Of a stretch of 64,000 bases of DNA, positions 54,262 to 63,992 are shown one piece after another. The notes beneath the pieces are model-generated. The model had not been told where the DNA came from, searched no databases, and worked only from the letters and a program-made list of their open reading frames with translations. Where the stretch lies: the NCBI GenBank assembly GCA_021739695.1, contig JAIPBM010000005.1:1-64000 (forward strand), given 5' to 3'. The translations under genes were made by a program, and so were the position numbers. The DNA comes from Flavobacteriales bacterium. GTDB lineage: Bacteria > Bacteroidota > Bacteroidia > UBA10329. Each line of letters begins with the position of its first letter. The first letter of the stretch is position 1.

Positions 54262-54915
54262 ATGAAATTCTTTATCGACACCGCAAACCTCGACCAAATT
54301 AAAGAAGCACAGGACCTTGGCGTTCTTGATGGCGTAACCACCAATCCATCTTTGATGGCCAAGGAAGGAATTCATGGTGAGGAGCGCGTAAGACAACATT
54401 ACATCGATATCTGCAATATTGTGGATGGAGATGTAAGCGCTGAAGTAATTGCGACAGACTTTGCAGGTATGATAAAAGAGGGCGAGGCATTGGCAAAACT
54501 ACATCCACAGATTGTGGTAAAAGTGCCGATGATCAAAGACGGAATCAAAGCCATTAAATATTTCAGCGACAAAGGAATTCGCACCAACTGCACATTGGTT
54601 TTCAGTGCCGGACAAGCATTGCTTGCTGCCAAAGCAGGTGCCACGTATGTTTCACCATTTCTTGGACGATTGGATGACAACAGCCAAGACGGAATGGAAC
54701 TTATTGAGCAGATCAGGTTGATCTATGACAACTACATGTTCGATACGCAGATTCTTGCTGCTAGCATCCGACACACAATGCATATTGTAAAGTGTGCCGA
54801 AGCTGGATCAGATGTGGCAACTTGCCCATTGAGCGCCATCTTGGGTCTTCTCAATCATCCACTTACTGATATTGGTCTTGCCAAATTCTTGGCCGATTTT
54901 GCAGCAAACAAGTAA
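54262..54915 (+). CDS. Transaldolase/fructose-6-phosphate aldolase family
   Basis: 217 residues beginning [16 protein letters not shown], with [11 protein letters not shown], the Schiff-base lysine K87 (VVKVPM) and [12 protein letters not shown]. Length and sequence are those of the short TalC/Fsa class, which works as a decameric barrel moving dihydroxyacetone units in the pentose phosphate pathway or cleaving fructose 6-phosphate. Glutamine versus tyrosine at one site separates the two activities; I cannot settle that by eye. Followed 2 bp later by the Sua5/YciO gene. Confidence 0.92.
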   Translation: MKFFIDTANLDQIKEAQDLGVLDGVTTNPSLMAKEGIHGEERVRQHYIDICNIVDGDVSAEVIATDFAGMIKEGEALAKLHPQIVVKVPMIKDGIKAIKYFSDKGIRTNCTLVFSAGQALLAAKAGATYVSPFLGRLDDNSQDGMELIEQIRLIYDNYMFDTQILAASIRHTMHIVKCAEAGSDVATCPLSAILGLLNHPLTDIGLAKFLADFAANK

Positions 54916-54917
54916 TC

Positions 54918-55538
54918 ATGTTACTCCGCATTTATCCTGAAAATCCGAATCCAAAAGCCATTCGCGAAGTGGTGGATTGTCTTCGTCAGGGCGGAGTGAT
55001 CATTTACCCGACCGATACGGTTTATGGAATAGGTTGCGACATAAACAACCGGAAAGCAGTTGAGCGAATCTGCCAGATCAGGAACATAAAGCCAGATAAA
55101 GCGCAGTTTTCCTTTATCTGTTCAGACCTAAGTCACATTACAGATTTCTGTTCGCAGATCGACAATTCGACCTTCAAGCTCATGAAGCATTTGCTTCCAG
55201 GGCCGTATACTTTCATTCTCAATGCCACCAATAAGGTTCCTAAACTGTTTCAGAGCAAGAAGCGAACGGTTGGAATACGTATTCCCGACAACAGCATTCC
55301 GTTGGCCATTGTGGCCGAATTGGGAAATCCGATCATGACCGCCTCCGTTCACGATGAAAATGACCTCGTGGAATACATTACAGATCCATCATTGATCTAT
55401 GAGAAGTATGCCGATCTGGTGGATATTGTGATTGATGGCGGCTATGGAGGATTTCAAGGTTCTACCGTTTTGAATTGTGCTGATGGCGAAGTGGAAGTGA
55501 TTCGCGAAGGCAAAGGCCCGGTCGATGACCTGATGTAG
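54918..55538 (+). CDS. Sua5/YciO/YrdC family protein
   Basis: 206 residues. YrdC-like fold with YPTDTVYGIGCD and RNIKPDKAQFSFIC (a KxR-type ATP/threonine pocket), LLPGPYTFIL and VGIRIPD, near the family length of YciO. The YrdC/Sua5 branch makes threonylcarbamoyl-AMP for the t6A modification of tRNA; the YciO branch has weaker activity. The start is two bases after the transaldolase stop. Confidence 0.88.
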   Translation: MLLRIYPENPNPKAIREVVDCLRQGGVIIYPTDTVYGIGCDINNRKAVERICQIRNIKPDKAQFSFICSDLSHITDFCSQIDNSTFKLMKHLLPGPYTFILNATNKVPKLFQSKKRTVGIRIPDNSIPLAIVAELGNPIMTASVHDENDLVEYITDPSLIYEKYADLVDIVIDGGYGGFQGSTVLNCADGEVEVIREGKGPVDDLM

Positions 55539-55643
55539 GTCGTTCACCGATTCATCCGCAGCTTTTCTTCGTTCATGCTATTGGTTCTGTTTCCAGTCTA
55601 AAAACTGTATCTTAAACAGTCCATTGCAAGTACAATTATTATA

Positions 55644-57035
55644 ATGATCAAGCTCATGCTTCGGATTTCAGTCATCATCTATTTCGTCACTTTTTGGACT
55701 ACCACAGCGGTAGCTCAAGAAATGATGTTTGATGATCTGCATCCGACCGATGGCGCGATTTTCATCAAGTCAGTTAATGGCGTTGATGTTCCTGTTGACA
55801 TTGATGGAAGCCCAATTCAAGCACATCCGGTTTTCAGGATGACAGCTGAGCAACGTTCAGGTAATACCTGGGCAAAAACAGTAAAACGAATGGAAGGTAC
55901 CGACAACGGGCGGGCGTCAGATTTTGGCCCAACGTTTAACCTTACTTATGTGGATATTGTAAAAAGTACAGGATTCGGATTTGATGACCCTGTACTCGGT
56001 GCGCAACGCAGAGCTGCTTTGGAAACCGCCTTTGCCTATTATTCAGCTGTCATTGAAGATTTTGGAGAAGTTGATATGGAGATCAGAGAATCATTCTCCG
56101 GAAATCCTAATTCTAATCCTTTTGCATTCTCCGCATCCTATTATTTTGGCTCCAAAGGATTCAATTCACCGTTCACCAAATCGCATATCGTTACTGGTTC
56201 CGATCCGTATGATGCATATCCTGACGCATACCTGCAATTCAATTTTCATCCGAATTTCGATTACAATTATGATGCAGACTCGGAACCTGGAAGCCAGCAA
56301 TTTGATTTCCACACCATTGTGATCCATGAAATTCTACATGTTTTAGGTTTTACGAGCTATTCCACGGCTTCGGGAGAATCTGCTGCATCGCCATTGGTTT
56401 ACACCTCATTCGATGAATTCTTGAACGATTACAATAAAGATGCGCTGTTTCAGAAAACAGGTTCAGGATCGAGCACGGATGTGTCTATTCCTGAAGGTGG
56501 CACACTAACGAACAATCAGGTTTGGTTTGAGCTGGACCCAGGACAATTTGCTCCTGTTTTTGCGCCAAGTCCATTCAATCCTTCCAGTCTAGATCACTTT
56601 GACAATGGACGTTCTGAAACTGGTGGTTACGTCATGCATCCATCGCTATCGAAAGGTGTAAGTTTCAAATTGCTGCACGAGCATGAAGTTCGTGTGATGG
56701 AAAAACTCGGATACTCGGTTAATTACAGTATTGCAACTGCCATTGAAGAAGGATTTTCTGATGGAGCGCCTGTTCGTATAACATCGGGCCTCTACCCTAA
56801 TCCTGCATATGCTTCTGATCCTGTGAAGATTGACATTGGCGACATCTCGACCAACGAGATTCTGGTTATCGTGTATGATATGCTCGGTAAACAGTCTTAT
56901 TCCAAAGTAATACTGAACGCTGGCTCCGGACCAATCACTGCCATCGACCCATATCAGAATCTAGCTCCGGGAATGTATATCGTTATTGGCTCTACCAAAG
57001 ATGAGCTCTTCAATGAGAAACTGGTGATCAGGTAA
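55644..57035 (+). CDS. Secreted zinc metalloprotease with T9SS sorting domain
   Basis: 463 residues. Signal peptide 1-25 (ending AVAQ). Zinc-binding HEILHVLGF (228-236) gives HExxHxxGF; the expected third His ten residues after the first is serine (S238), so the third metal ligand lies elsewhere, perhaps in the DHFDNG segment (about 320). A methionine in VMHPSLSKG may form the Met-turn. A type A sorting domain with LYPNPA follows (about 385-463). Exported by Sec and the type IX system. It stands alone, 105 bp after the Sua5/YciO gene. Confidence 0.82.
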   Translation: MIKLMLRISVIIYFVTFWTTTAVAQEMMFDDLHPTDGAIFIKSVNGVDVPVDIDGSPIQAHPVFRMTAEQRSGNTWAKTVKRMEGTDNGRASDFGPTFNLTYVDIVKSTGFGFDDPVLGAQRRAALETAFAYYSAVIEDFGEVDMEIRESFSGNPNSNPFAFSASYYFGSKGFNSPFTKSHIVTGSDPYDAYPDAYLQFNFHPNFDYNYDADSEPGSQQFDFHTIVIHEILHVLGFTSYSTASGESAASPLVYTSFDEFLNDYNKDALFQKTGSGSSTDVSIPEGGTLTNNQVWFELDPGQFAPVFAPSPFNPSSLDHFDNGRSETGGYVMHPSLSKGVSFKLLHEHEVRVMEKLGYSVNYSIATAIEEGFSDGAPVRITSGLYPNPAYASDPVKIDIGDISTNEILVIVYDMLGKQSYSKVILNAGSGPITAIDPYQNLAPGMYIVIGSTKDELFNEKLVIR

Positions 57036-57058
57036 TTTTCTACGTCTGCAAGGGAGAA

Positions 57059-58603
57059 TCAATACATCCGTCTTCGGAAGCTGTATTTCCCAAATACCAG
57101 ATGAAAAACGGCCCCAAAGGTGGAAATGATGTCTCTGGCCAAAACTGCGTTCTCTGTCAAAAAATCAGCCGCATGATCTCCAGCACTTCCATGCAAAAAG
57201 GTGCCTAAAATAGCCGACTGTTCAGGAGAATATCCTTGCGCCAACAATCCGAGGATCATACCAGTTAGCACATCGCCACTACCTGCAGTAGCCATTCCAG
57301 GATTGCCCGTAGAGTTGAAAAACACTTCGCCTGCAGGTGTAGTAATACAGGTATAAGCGCCTTTCAGTACCACGGTTACGCTATACTTCTTAGAGAAATC
57401 GATCTGTAATTGCATACGCTCTTCAAACGAAGACCACTTTCCAACCAATCGCTCAAATTCTTTAGGATGTGGCGTCAGTATGGTTCCTTTTGGAAGGAAC
57501 GAGTACCACGTTTTGTTCTCTGCCAAGATATTGAGCCCGTCCGCATCAACCACCAAATGAGCCGATGCGTCCTGAATCAGGCGCTTTAGCACATTGGCCG
57601 TGTCTTTCTCCGTTCCGATTCCCGGCCCGATTCCGATGGCATTAAAGCCATTCAGCTTAGGTAGATCGATGAGAAAATCTGCATTCGAATCTACCGAACA
57701 CATGACCTCTGCAACTGCTGTTTGCATGATGTCGAGTCCGCAGGCCGGAACGTGGGCCGTAACCAATCCAGCACCGCTTTTCAAACATGCCAAAGCAGCT
57801 AACTCTGCTGCTCCCATTTTTCCTTTGGAGCCGGCCAAGAGCAAGGCGTGCCCATAATTTCCTTTGTGCGAAAACTTCGGACGTTTCTTGACGAATTGAT
57901 TCACGTACGCCAGATCTACGTACTGATACGGACTTTCAACCTTCATGGCATCAGCCATCAAGCCTATATCTGCAGTAAACAGCTCGCCAACGTAATTGCC
58001 AGTAAGTGGATTGAGAAAACTCATTTTCGGACAATGAAACGTAACTGTCCAATCGGCTTGAACCACGTTTTCCATCGCATTGCCCGTATTATCTTCTGCA
58101 AACAGCCCGCTTGGAATATCTACACTGAGAACAAATTTGGCCCGCGCATTTAAATGATGTACCGCATCTGCCAATAGACCATCCAATGGTCGCGAAAGCC
58201 CCGTTCCCATGATGGCATCTACAACCACTGTGTTCTCCTGAATTTCAGGAAAATCCTCTATATCCCGAACGTGAATAACCTCCTCCACGTCACCTTCTTC
58301 CTTCAGCCAATAGAGGTTCTGTGAGAAATTCGGGCTACCATGTTCTGTGTATTCCAACACAACCACTTTTACACGCGACCGCGAATTTTTGGCTTCCAAT
58401 CGGGCCATTGCCAAACCATCGCCACCATTATTACCCTTGCCGCAAACAAATAGAATGTGGTCTTCATCTGACGCATCAGTCATAGGCATGTATTCGAGGC
58501 AGGCCTTAGCTGCTCGCTCCATTAGATCGATCGCATCAATCGGTTCGTTCTCAATGGTGAATTTATCGAGCGCGCGAATCTGCTTTGCCGTTAGAATTTT
58601 CAT
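57059..58603 (-). CDS. nnrD: Bifunctional NAD(P)H-hydrate epimerase and ADP-dependent dehydratase
   Basis: 514 residues. N-terminal epimerase (NnrE/YjeF_N, about 1-215) with VCGKGNNGGDGLAMARL and the C-terminal dehydratase (NnrD, about 230-500) with GPGIGTEKDT, TPHPKEFERL and NPGMATAGSGDVLTGMILG. Together they repair damaged NADH and NADPH hydrates. Fusion of both is standard. The N-terminus overlaps coaE by 4 bp. Confidence 0.95.
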   Translation of the reverse strand: MKILTAKQIRALDKFTIENEPIDAIDLMERAAKACLEYMPMTDASDEDHILFVCGKGNNGGDGLAMARLEAKNSRSRVKVVVLEYTEHGSPNFSQNLYWLKEEGDVEEVIHVRDIEDFPEIQENTVVVDAIMGTGLSRPLDGLLADAVHHLNARAKFVLSVDIPSGLFAEDNTGNAMENVVQADWTVTFHCPKMSFLNPLTGNYVGELFTADIGLMADAMKVESPYQYVDLAYVNQFVKKRPKFSHKGNYGHALLLAGSKGKMGAAELAALACLKSGAGLVTAHVPACGLDIMQTAVAEVMCSVDSNADFLIDLPKLNGFNAIGIGPGIGTEKDTANVLKRLIQDASAHLVVDADGLNILAENKTWYSFLPKGTILTPHPKEFERLVGKWSSFEERMQLQIDFSKKYSVTVVLKGAYTCITTPAGEVFFNSTGNPGMATAGSGDVLTGMILGLLAQGYSPEQSAILGTFLHGSAGDHAADFLTENAVLARDIISTFGAVFHLVFGKYSFRRRMY

Positions 58604-59184
58604 TTGCTGCTAAACTTCTGATGAAGGGATAAAACTTGAGGAATCATCAAATGCACTCCATCATTGTTGATGATATGATCGGCCAACTTCACTTTTCGTT
58701 CCTGTGTCCACTGATTGTTCATGCGTTTCATAACGTCTTCCTTGGTTGAGCCATCTCTTTTCATGACACGTTCAATTCGTAGGTCTTCTGGCGCAATCAC
58801 TAAAACGGTGATATCCACATCTTGGTAAGCTCCACTTTCGAAAAGTATGGCCGCTTCTTTAAGCACGTATGCCGCGCTTTGATGTTCTTCCAACCATTCT
58901 TCAAAATCGAGGGCAACGGCTGGATGTACCAAGCCATTGAGAATGGATAGTTTCTCTTTGGAATTGAAAACCTGCTGCGCCAAGTATGTCCGATTAAGCA
59001 TTCCATTGCTGTAAGCTGCCGCACCAAACGATTGCAGTATCTTGTTCTTCAACGACTCATTATAGGTCATCAGTTCCTTTGCCCGCGAATCGGCATAATA
59101 AACAGGAACGCCCAACTCCTGAAAGATCTTGCAGGCCGTGGTCTTCCCGCTTCCTATTCCTCCTGTTATCCCTACGATCCTCAT
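58600..59184 (-). CDS. coaE: Dephospho-CoA kinase
   Basis: 194-residue kinase for the last step of coenzyme A synthesis. P-loop GITGGIGSGKTTACK (5-19), YYADSRAKEL, and a helical lid region with VMKRDGSTKEDVMKRM. Overlaps nnrD and the YbbR gene by 4 bp each. Confidence 0.95.
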   Translation of the reverse strand: MRIVGITGGIGSGKTTACKIFQELGVPVYYADSRAKELMTYNESLKNKILQSFGAAAYSNGMLNRTYLAQQVFNSKEKLSILNGLVHPAVALDFEEWLEEHQSAAYVLKEAAILFESGAYQDVDITVLVIAPEDLRIERVMKRDGSTKEDVMKRMNNQWTQERKVKLADHIINNDGVHLMIPQVLSLHQKFSSK

Positions 59185-60173
59185 TCTTGAACAATAAATT
59201 CCACCTGCGCTGGAGTTACGCGTACCTGCTTCACAAATTCTGGATAGCGGTCGATGTTCACCACCAGTTGGCTCAAATTCCTAACCTCATCATCCAATAT
59301 GACCGATGCTTGAAACAGCGCTGGAAAAACGCTATCGTAATCAGACAGCGGAACAAGGTATTTGATGTCAACTTCGTTCGGAAACACTTTCACCGAACTT
59401 GGATCATCGGCATTTATTGTCAACGGAATGGTAACCGTGCCCTCGGTAAATTCTACCACATTCAGTTCCACGCGAGTACTCGTCCTGTCCATGTGTAAGT
59501 ACGGCATGTCTTGAAATCCAATCAGCTGAACATCGGCCGTGACACTTTCATTCAAGCCGATCCAGCTTTGTGCTTGCGTTCGAACGAACGATATTGTGTC
59601 GATGGCATCTTTTGGTCCAATAAGAAGGATTGAGTCTGGAACGAGAACAGGGTGGGTGGTCATGCCGAACTGTTTGGAGAAGGAAATCTCGGCATTGAGC
59701 CTTATCGGAACCAGTTTGAGGTATTTTGGTTTCACCTTAATGAAAATCGTATCGGGCGATATTCCGAGAATCTCCATCTGCTGCCCTTTCATGCCCGCCA
59801 TGCTTTCATTCTTCATATCGGTAAGCACGTAATGCCATTCTTCGCCATCTCTTTTCAAACTCGGAAGATTGGATGGATCGATACTTATTGGAATGGCCAC
59901 TTGTTGCACATTGAACAAATGCCAGAGCAGATCGAACCCGAAACCGCGCACTTCGGCAGTGGCATGTGAGACAGGTTCGTTTACCACGATCAGGTCCTCA
60001 GGAAGATCATTGTAAACAATAGGCAGCTCAATCTCATCCACATATTCCCTTGAAAGAGAGGTGAGTAGCCAGAAAAGTCCGGATAACAGCAAACAGGCCA
60101 CAAAGGCCACCGAACGTCTATTGAGACGTGGTTCTATGAATTGAATGAATTTGGCCGCGATGGAATTGGACAT
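59181..60173 (-). CDS. YbbR-like domain membrane protein
   Basis: 330 residues with an N-terminal transmembrane helix (SVAFVACLLLSGLFWLLTSLS, described as residues 22-42) and an extracytoplasmic region of three YbbR-type beta repeats (SREYVDEIELPIVYNDLPEDLIV; VKPKYLKLVPIRLNAEIS; VPLTINADDPSSVKVFPNEVDIKYL). YbbR/CdaR proteins regulate diadenylate cyclase in Gram-positives; in Bacteroidota the partner is unclear. It lies between yajC (20 bp) and coaE. Confidence 0.87.
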   Translation of the reverse strand: MSNSIAAKFIQFIEPRLNRRSVAFVACLLLSGLFWLLTSLSREYVDEIELPIVYNDLPEDLIVVNEPVSHATAEVRGFGFDLLWHLFNVQQVAIPISIDPSNLPSLKRDGEEWHYVLTDMKNESMAGMKGQQMEILGISPDTIFIKVKPKYLKLVPIRLNAEISFSKQFGMTTHPVLVPDSILLIGPKDAIDTISFVRTQAQSWIGLNESVTADVQLIGFQDMPYLHMDRTSTRVELNVVEFTEGTVTIPLTINADDPSSVKVFPNEVDIKYLVPLSDYDSVFPALFQASVILDDEVRNLSQLVVNIDRYPEFVKQVRVTPAQVEFIVQE

Positions 60174-60193
60174 GCGGCCAAATTAGAAAAAGA

Positions 60194-60487
60194 TCAATTG
60201 TTCTGTTGAAGACCTACCGAGTTGTCTTTAGAAACGGCTGTTTTCTCAATTTTCAACTTGATTCCTTCGCCAACTTCAATGAGAAGCGTGGTTTCTTTCA
60301 CTTCAGCGATCTTGCCATGAATTCCACCGATCGTCACGATCTTATCTCCTTTCTTAAGCTCTGCACGGAAGTTCTTCTCTTCCTTGGCCTTTTTCATTTG
60401 CGGACGGATCATGAACAGGTAAAACACCACGAACATAAGTCCGAACATGAGGATGGTTGAGCCACCCTCGCCTAGTAATTCTTGCAT
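60194..60487 (-). CDS. yajC: Preprotein translocase subunit YajC
   Basis: 97 residues: one N-terminal transmembrane helix ([17 protein letters not shown]), then [31 protein letters not shown], the YajC signature, and a small beta domain. Part of the SecDF-YajC complex that helps protein export. It lies 10 bp after the DUF1573 gene. Confidence 0.95.
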   Translation of the reverse strand: MQELLGEGGSTILMFGLMFVVFYLFMIRPQMKKAKEEKNFRAELKKGDKIVTIGGIHGKIAEVKETTLLIEVGEGIKLKIEKTAVSKDNSVGLQQNN

Positions 60488-60497
60488 TTGCTTCTTT

Positions 60498-60974
60498 TTA
60501 TTCTGCCACAGGAACTTCTACCATTCCATTGATGGCTAGAACCTTTGTGTTTGGGATTGTATTGGCAACAATCGTTACCTTTTTGTTTTGCTGACCTGAT
60601 TTACCATCGCTGTTGAAAACCACATCTATAACACCTTCAGCTCCTGGAGCGATTGGCGCATCTGGATATGACGGAATGGTGCAACCACAGCTTCCATTGG
60701 CAGAAGTGATGATAAGGTCGCCTTTTCCTGTGTTTTTGAACTTGAAAGAATAGGCCACTTTTTCTCCTTGAACAATTTTTCCAAAATCGTGCACTTCCTT
60801 CTCGAATGTGAAAACCGGTGCCTGTGACGGATCTACCGTAACGTCTCCTTCTTCGGCAGTTGCAGGGTTGTTCACCACTTCGGTGTCCAAGCTTCCTTCT
60901 TCAGCTGTTTTTGCTTTGTCTCCGCAAGCATAAAGAGCTGTTACCAATGCGAATACGAATGCTACTTTTTTCAT
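60498..60974 (-). CDS. DUF1573 lipoprotein
   Basis: 158 residues from the ATG opening the lipoprotein signal [17 protein letters not shown] (C17); the frame is open to 61019 but a promoter box covers that part. The domain (about 55-158) is a single beta sandwich with [19 protein letters not shown] and [17 protein letters not shown], the DUF1573 mark, similar to HYDIN/ASH-like domains. Function unknown; very common in Bacteroidota and usually in this place beside yajC. Confidence 0.9.
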   Translation of the reverse strand: MKKVAFVFALVTALYACGDKAKTAEEGSLDTEVVNNPATAEEGDVTVDPSQAPVFTFEKEVHDFGKIVQGEKVAYSFKFKNTGKGDLIITSANGSCGCTIPSYPDAPIAPGAEGVIDVVFNSDGKSGQQNKKVTIVANTIPNTKVLAINGMVEVPVAE

Positions 60975-61016
60975 TTTAGTATGATGTTTTATATAAGGTT
61001 TTCTTGAATGGGCAGG

Positions 61017-61024
61017 CAAATTTA
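61017..61024 (-). promoter_or_regulatory. -7 box upstream of the DUF1573 gene
   Basis: CAAATTTA on the plus strand (TAAATTTG on the minus), a perfect TAnnTTTG, 43 bp before the DUF1573 start. The nearest CAA that could be the -33 element gives a 23-bp spacer, a little long. Confidence 0.45.
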
Positions 61025-61039
61025 ATCATCCACAGAACA

Positions 61040-61987
61040 CTATCCACCAATAAGTCCTTTTCCGATCTTCTTGATCTTTCCGTTGTCCTTCAGGTCGGTC
61101 AGAATCTTATCCAGAATACCATTGATGAACACATGGCTCTTAGGTGTGCTGTATTCTTTGGCTATCTCCAAATACTCGTTCATGGTAACCTTTGTAGGTA
61201 CAGAACTGATATTGAGAAACTCGCTTACGGCCATTTTCATCAGTAGAATATCGGTTGATGCAATTCGGTCAAGATCCCAATTCACCAACTTCTCTTCCAC
61301 CATATTCTGGTACTCATTGCTGTGTGTGGCGGTTTTTCTGAAAAGGTCGATGGCGAATTTTCTGTCTTCCTCCTCATCCTTATAGATGGAAGGCAACACA
61401 CCGCCAAAGTCAACATCCTTTTTAAAATCGGACAGTGTGCGAAGCACCATATCGCTCACCTGTTCAAAATCGTTCATCCACAGAATGCTCTTATCTTCAA
61501 AAAGGGATAGAAGGTGCTCATTCGGCAATAGGAAATCTTCGTAAAGCTTGTAGACCAACCTGCGTTGTTCCTTGTAGGTCGGCTCATCACCATTCATGAA
61601 TGCCTGATATTCTTCCGATTCTTTGAAAGCGGTGAATATTCTTCGGATGAGCTCAATTTGATCGCCCCAATAGATCTTGCGGGCAGAAATGTTCTTTTGT
61701 AGCTGCGGATTGTTCTCTAGCTGAACCAGCACACGGTTTTCAACGAAACGAAGATTCGGATTGAGGTCGCTTTCGGTAGGCATCCGCTTGGTTTTGCCCT
61801 CTTCTATCTGCCTTTCGGCAAATGAATGTACCTCTACCAGCAACGAAAGCTGATAAACATACAGGTCGTAAATGCGCAGCAGGCTCTGATTGAGCAATTT
61901 CTCGCCCACGGCCAACTCAGCATCCGAACCCTGAAAGGCAAACAATGCCTGCATTACTTTTACCCTTAAATGCCTTCTGCTCAACAT
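61040..61987 (-). CDS. nusB: Transcription antitermination factor NusB (long form)
   Basis: 315 residues, about twice the usual NusB. It starts MLSRRHLRVKVMQALFAF, the classical NusB opening, and has the C-terminal NusB core with EYLEIAKEYSTPKSHVFINGILDKI. The extra middle helical region (about 40-190) is usual for Bacteroidota. NusB with NusE binds boxA in rRNA transcripts and prevents early termination. It heads the block leading to nnrD. A possible -7 box (62092-62099, minus) is weakly supported. Confidence 0.9.
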   Translation of the reverse strand: MLSRRHLRVKVMQALFAFQGSDAELAVGEKLLNQSLLRIYDLYVYQLSLLVEVHSFAERQIEEGKTKRMPTESDLNPNLRFVENRVLVQLENNPQLQKNISARKIYWGDQIELIRRIFTAFKESEEYQAFMNGDEPTYKEQRRLVYKLYEDFLLPNEHLLSLFEDKSILWMNDFEQVSDMVLRTLSDFKKDVDFGGVLPSIYKDEEEDRKFAIDLFRKTATHSNEYQNMVEEKLVNWDLDRIASTDILLMKMAVSEFLNISSVPTKVTMNEYLEIAKEYSTPKSHVFINGILDKILTDLKDNGKIKKIGKGLIGG

Positions 61988-62081
61988 AACCCAAAGAACC
62001 TTTTATCCAACCTCCTGTTATCCTTCCATTACCGCTTTGTCAAAACATTGAAGTTCGAACATTGAAGCGGTCAAACATTCC

Positions 62082-62089
62082 TAACTTTG
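62082..62089 (+). promoter_or_regulatory. -7 box of the ABC transporter promoter
   Basis: TAACTTTG, a perfect TAnnTTTG, 54 bp before the start codon. The nearest TTG (62062-62064) gives a 17-bp spacer, shorter than the usual 19-21 bp. Confidence 0.5.
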
Positions 62090-62143
62090 GGCAAAAGTAT
62101 GTTTATTTTTCACAATCTTTTCGGGGGATTTCGGAGCTGAGGA

Positions 62144-63943
62144 ATGCGGTCGCTTGCACATTTGAATAAGTATTTCTGGCGCTACAAAACGCGGTTCTTC
62201 CTCGGGATGATCTTCGTTACCATCAGCAACGTCTATGCGGTCGTTCCTCCCAAGGTTGTGCGCATCACGTTTGATCTTCTACAGGAGATGAGCCTTATTG
62301 CCCCGCAGTTCAAGGGCTCGCCTTTTTCCAGTATTGCCGGAGAATCATTCATCGGTATCTGGTTCTTTTTTGGTGCTGTTATCGTGATCACTGCCATCCT
62401 GAAAGGGATTTTCATGTTTCTGATGCGGCAGACCATCGTGATCATGAGCCGCCTGATAGAGTACGATCTGAAAAACGAGATCTACAACCACTACCAGCAG
62501 CTTTCGCTCTCGTTCTTTAAACGCAACAATACGGGCGATCTGATGGCCCGCATTACCGAAGATGTAAGTCAGGTGCGTATGTATCTGGGGCCTGCGGTGC
62601 TTTATGCCGTCAACCTTATCGTCTTGTTTGCGCTGGTCATTTATAATATGATAAAGGTGAGCCCAACGCTTACTGCCTATGTGCTTATTCCGCTGCCTAT
62701 TCTTTCGTTCACCATTTACCATGTGAGCCGAATGATCAACATCCGTAGCGTGAAAGTGCAAAAGCAGCTGAGTGCCATGAGCACATTTGTGCAGGAAGGT
62801 TTTTCGGGAATCCGTGTATTGAAGGCCTATGCCAAAGAAGAGCAATGGGCGCAGACATTCGATGCCGAAACAGAGAAATACAAAGACACATCGCTAGAAC
62901 TGGTGCGCATCAATGCCCTGTTCTTTCCAACCATGCTTATCCTTATCGGACTAAGCACCATTCTAACGGTTTATGTGGGTGGAAAACAGGCAATGGCCGG
63001 AGACATCACCACAGGGAACATTGCCGAATTCATCATTTACATCAACATGCTGACTTGGCCCGTGGCCGCCATTGGCTGGATAACGAGCATTGTTCAGCGC
63101 GCTGCTGCTTCGCAAATGCGTATCAACGAATTTCTGAATACCGATCCAAAGATCACCAGCAAACTCGACACTCCTTCTGTCATTAACGGCAACATCACCT
63201 TCGACCATGTCAGATTCATTTATCCCGATAGCGGTACGCTAGCCTTGGATGATGTGAGTTTTGAAGTGAAACAGGGAGAAAGCCTTGCCATTTTGGGAAG
63301 GACCGGCAGCGGAAAATCTACCATCGCATCGCTTATTGCCCGAACCTACGACACCACAGAAGGTCAGGTATTGATGGATGGAAGACCCATCAACGAACTC
63401 AACCTTTCGTCTGTTCGTTCTAGCATCGGGTATGTTCCTCAAGATGTATTCCTGTTTTCGGATTCCATTGCCAACAACATTGCTTTTGGGGTAGATCTGG
63501 ATGAACTAGGCATAGAATCCGTGCATCGCGCAGCAACACAATCAGACATTTACAGCAACATCATCGAATTTCCGCAGGGCTTCGATACACGTGTTGGCGA
63601 ACGGGGTATCACCCTTTCGGGCGGGCAGAAACAGCGCATTTCCATTGCGCGCGCCATCATCCGCGATCCGCAGATCCTCATTTTTGACGATTGCCTTTCT
63701 GCCGTTGATACCGAAACCGAAGAGAAGATACTCTCGCACCTCAAAGACCTGATGCAAGGCAAAACCACGGTCATCGTCAGCCATCGCGTTTCGTCTGTAA
63801 AACATGCCGATCAGATCATTGTACTCGATAAGGGAAAGATCATCGAACGTGGCAGCCACCAACAGTTGCTACAAAAGCAAGGAGCTTATTTCTCGCTGTA
63901 TCAAAAACAGCTGCTAGAAGACGATCAACGGAAGTCCGCTTAA
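62144..63943 (+). CDS. ABC transporter, fused permease/ATPase (MsbA-like)
   Basis: 599 residues. Six transmembrane helices (about 18-310) of the ABC type I exporter fold, then the ATPase: Walker A GRTGSGKS, Q-loop YVPQDVFLFSD, signature LSGGQKQRISIARA, Walker B ILIFDDCLSAVD and H-loop VIVSHR. Length fits half-transporters that work as homodimers, such as MsbA flipping lipid A core, or drug exporters. No gene nearby fixes the substrate. Confidence 0.92.
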   Translation: MRSLAHLNKYFWRYKTRFFLGMIFVTISNVYAVVPPKVVRITFDLLQEMSLIAPQFKGSPFSSIAGESFIGIWFFFGAVIVITAILKGIFMFLMRQTIVIMSRLIEYDLKNEIYNHYQQLSLSFFKRNNTGDLMARITEDVSQVRMYLGPAVLYAVNLIVLFALVIYNMIKVSPTLTAYVLIPLPILSFTIYHVSRMINIRSVKVQKQLSAMSTFVQEGFSGIRVLKAYAKEEQWAQTFDAETEKYKDTSLELVRINALFFPTMLILIGLSTILTVYVGGKQAMAGDITTGNIAEFIIYINMLTWPVAAIGWITSIVQRAAASQMRINEFLNTDPKITSKLDTPSVINGNITFDHVRFIYPDSGTLALDDVSFEVKQGESLAILGRTGSGKSTIASLIARTYDTTEGQVLMDGRPINELNLSSVRSSIGYVPQDVFLFSDSIANNIAFGVDLDELGIESVHRAATQSDIYSNIIEFPQGFDTRVGERGITLSGGQKQRISIARAIIRDPQILIFDDCLSAVDTETEEKILSHLKDLMQGKTTVIVSHRVSSVKHADQIIVLDKGKIIERGSHQQLLQKQGAYFSLYQKQLLEDDQRKSA

Positions 63944-63984
63944 TTTATCGACCAACGGGCTATTTTAATCGACAGAAACATTTA

Positions 63985-63992
63985 TATATTTG
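63985..63992 (+). promoter_or_regulatory. -7 box near the right edge
   Basis: TATATTTG, a perfect TAnnTTTG, in the 57 bp after the ABC transporter gene. It probably belongs to a gene just beyond the window. Confidence 0.4.
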
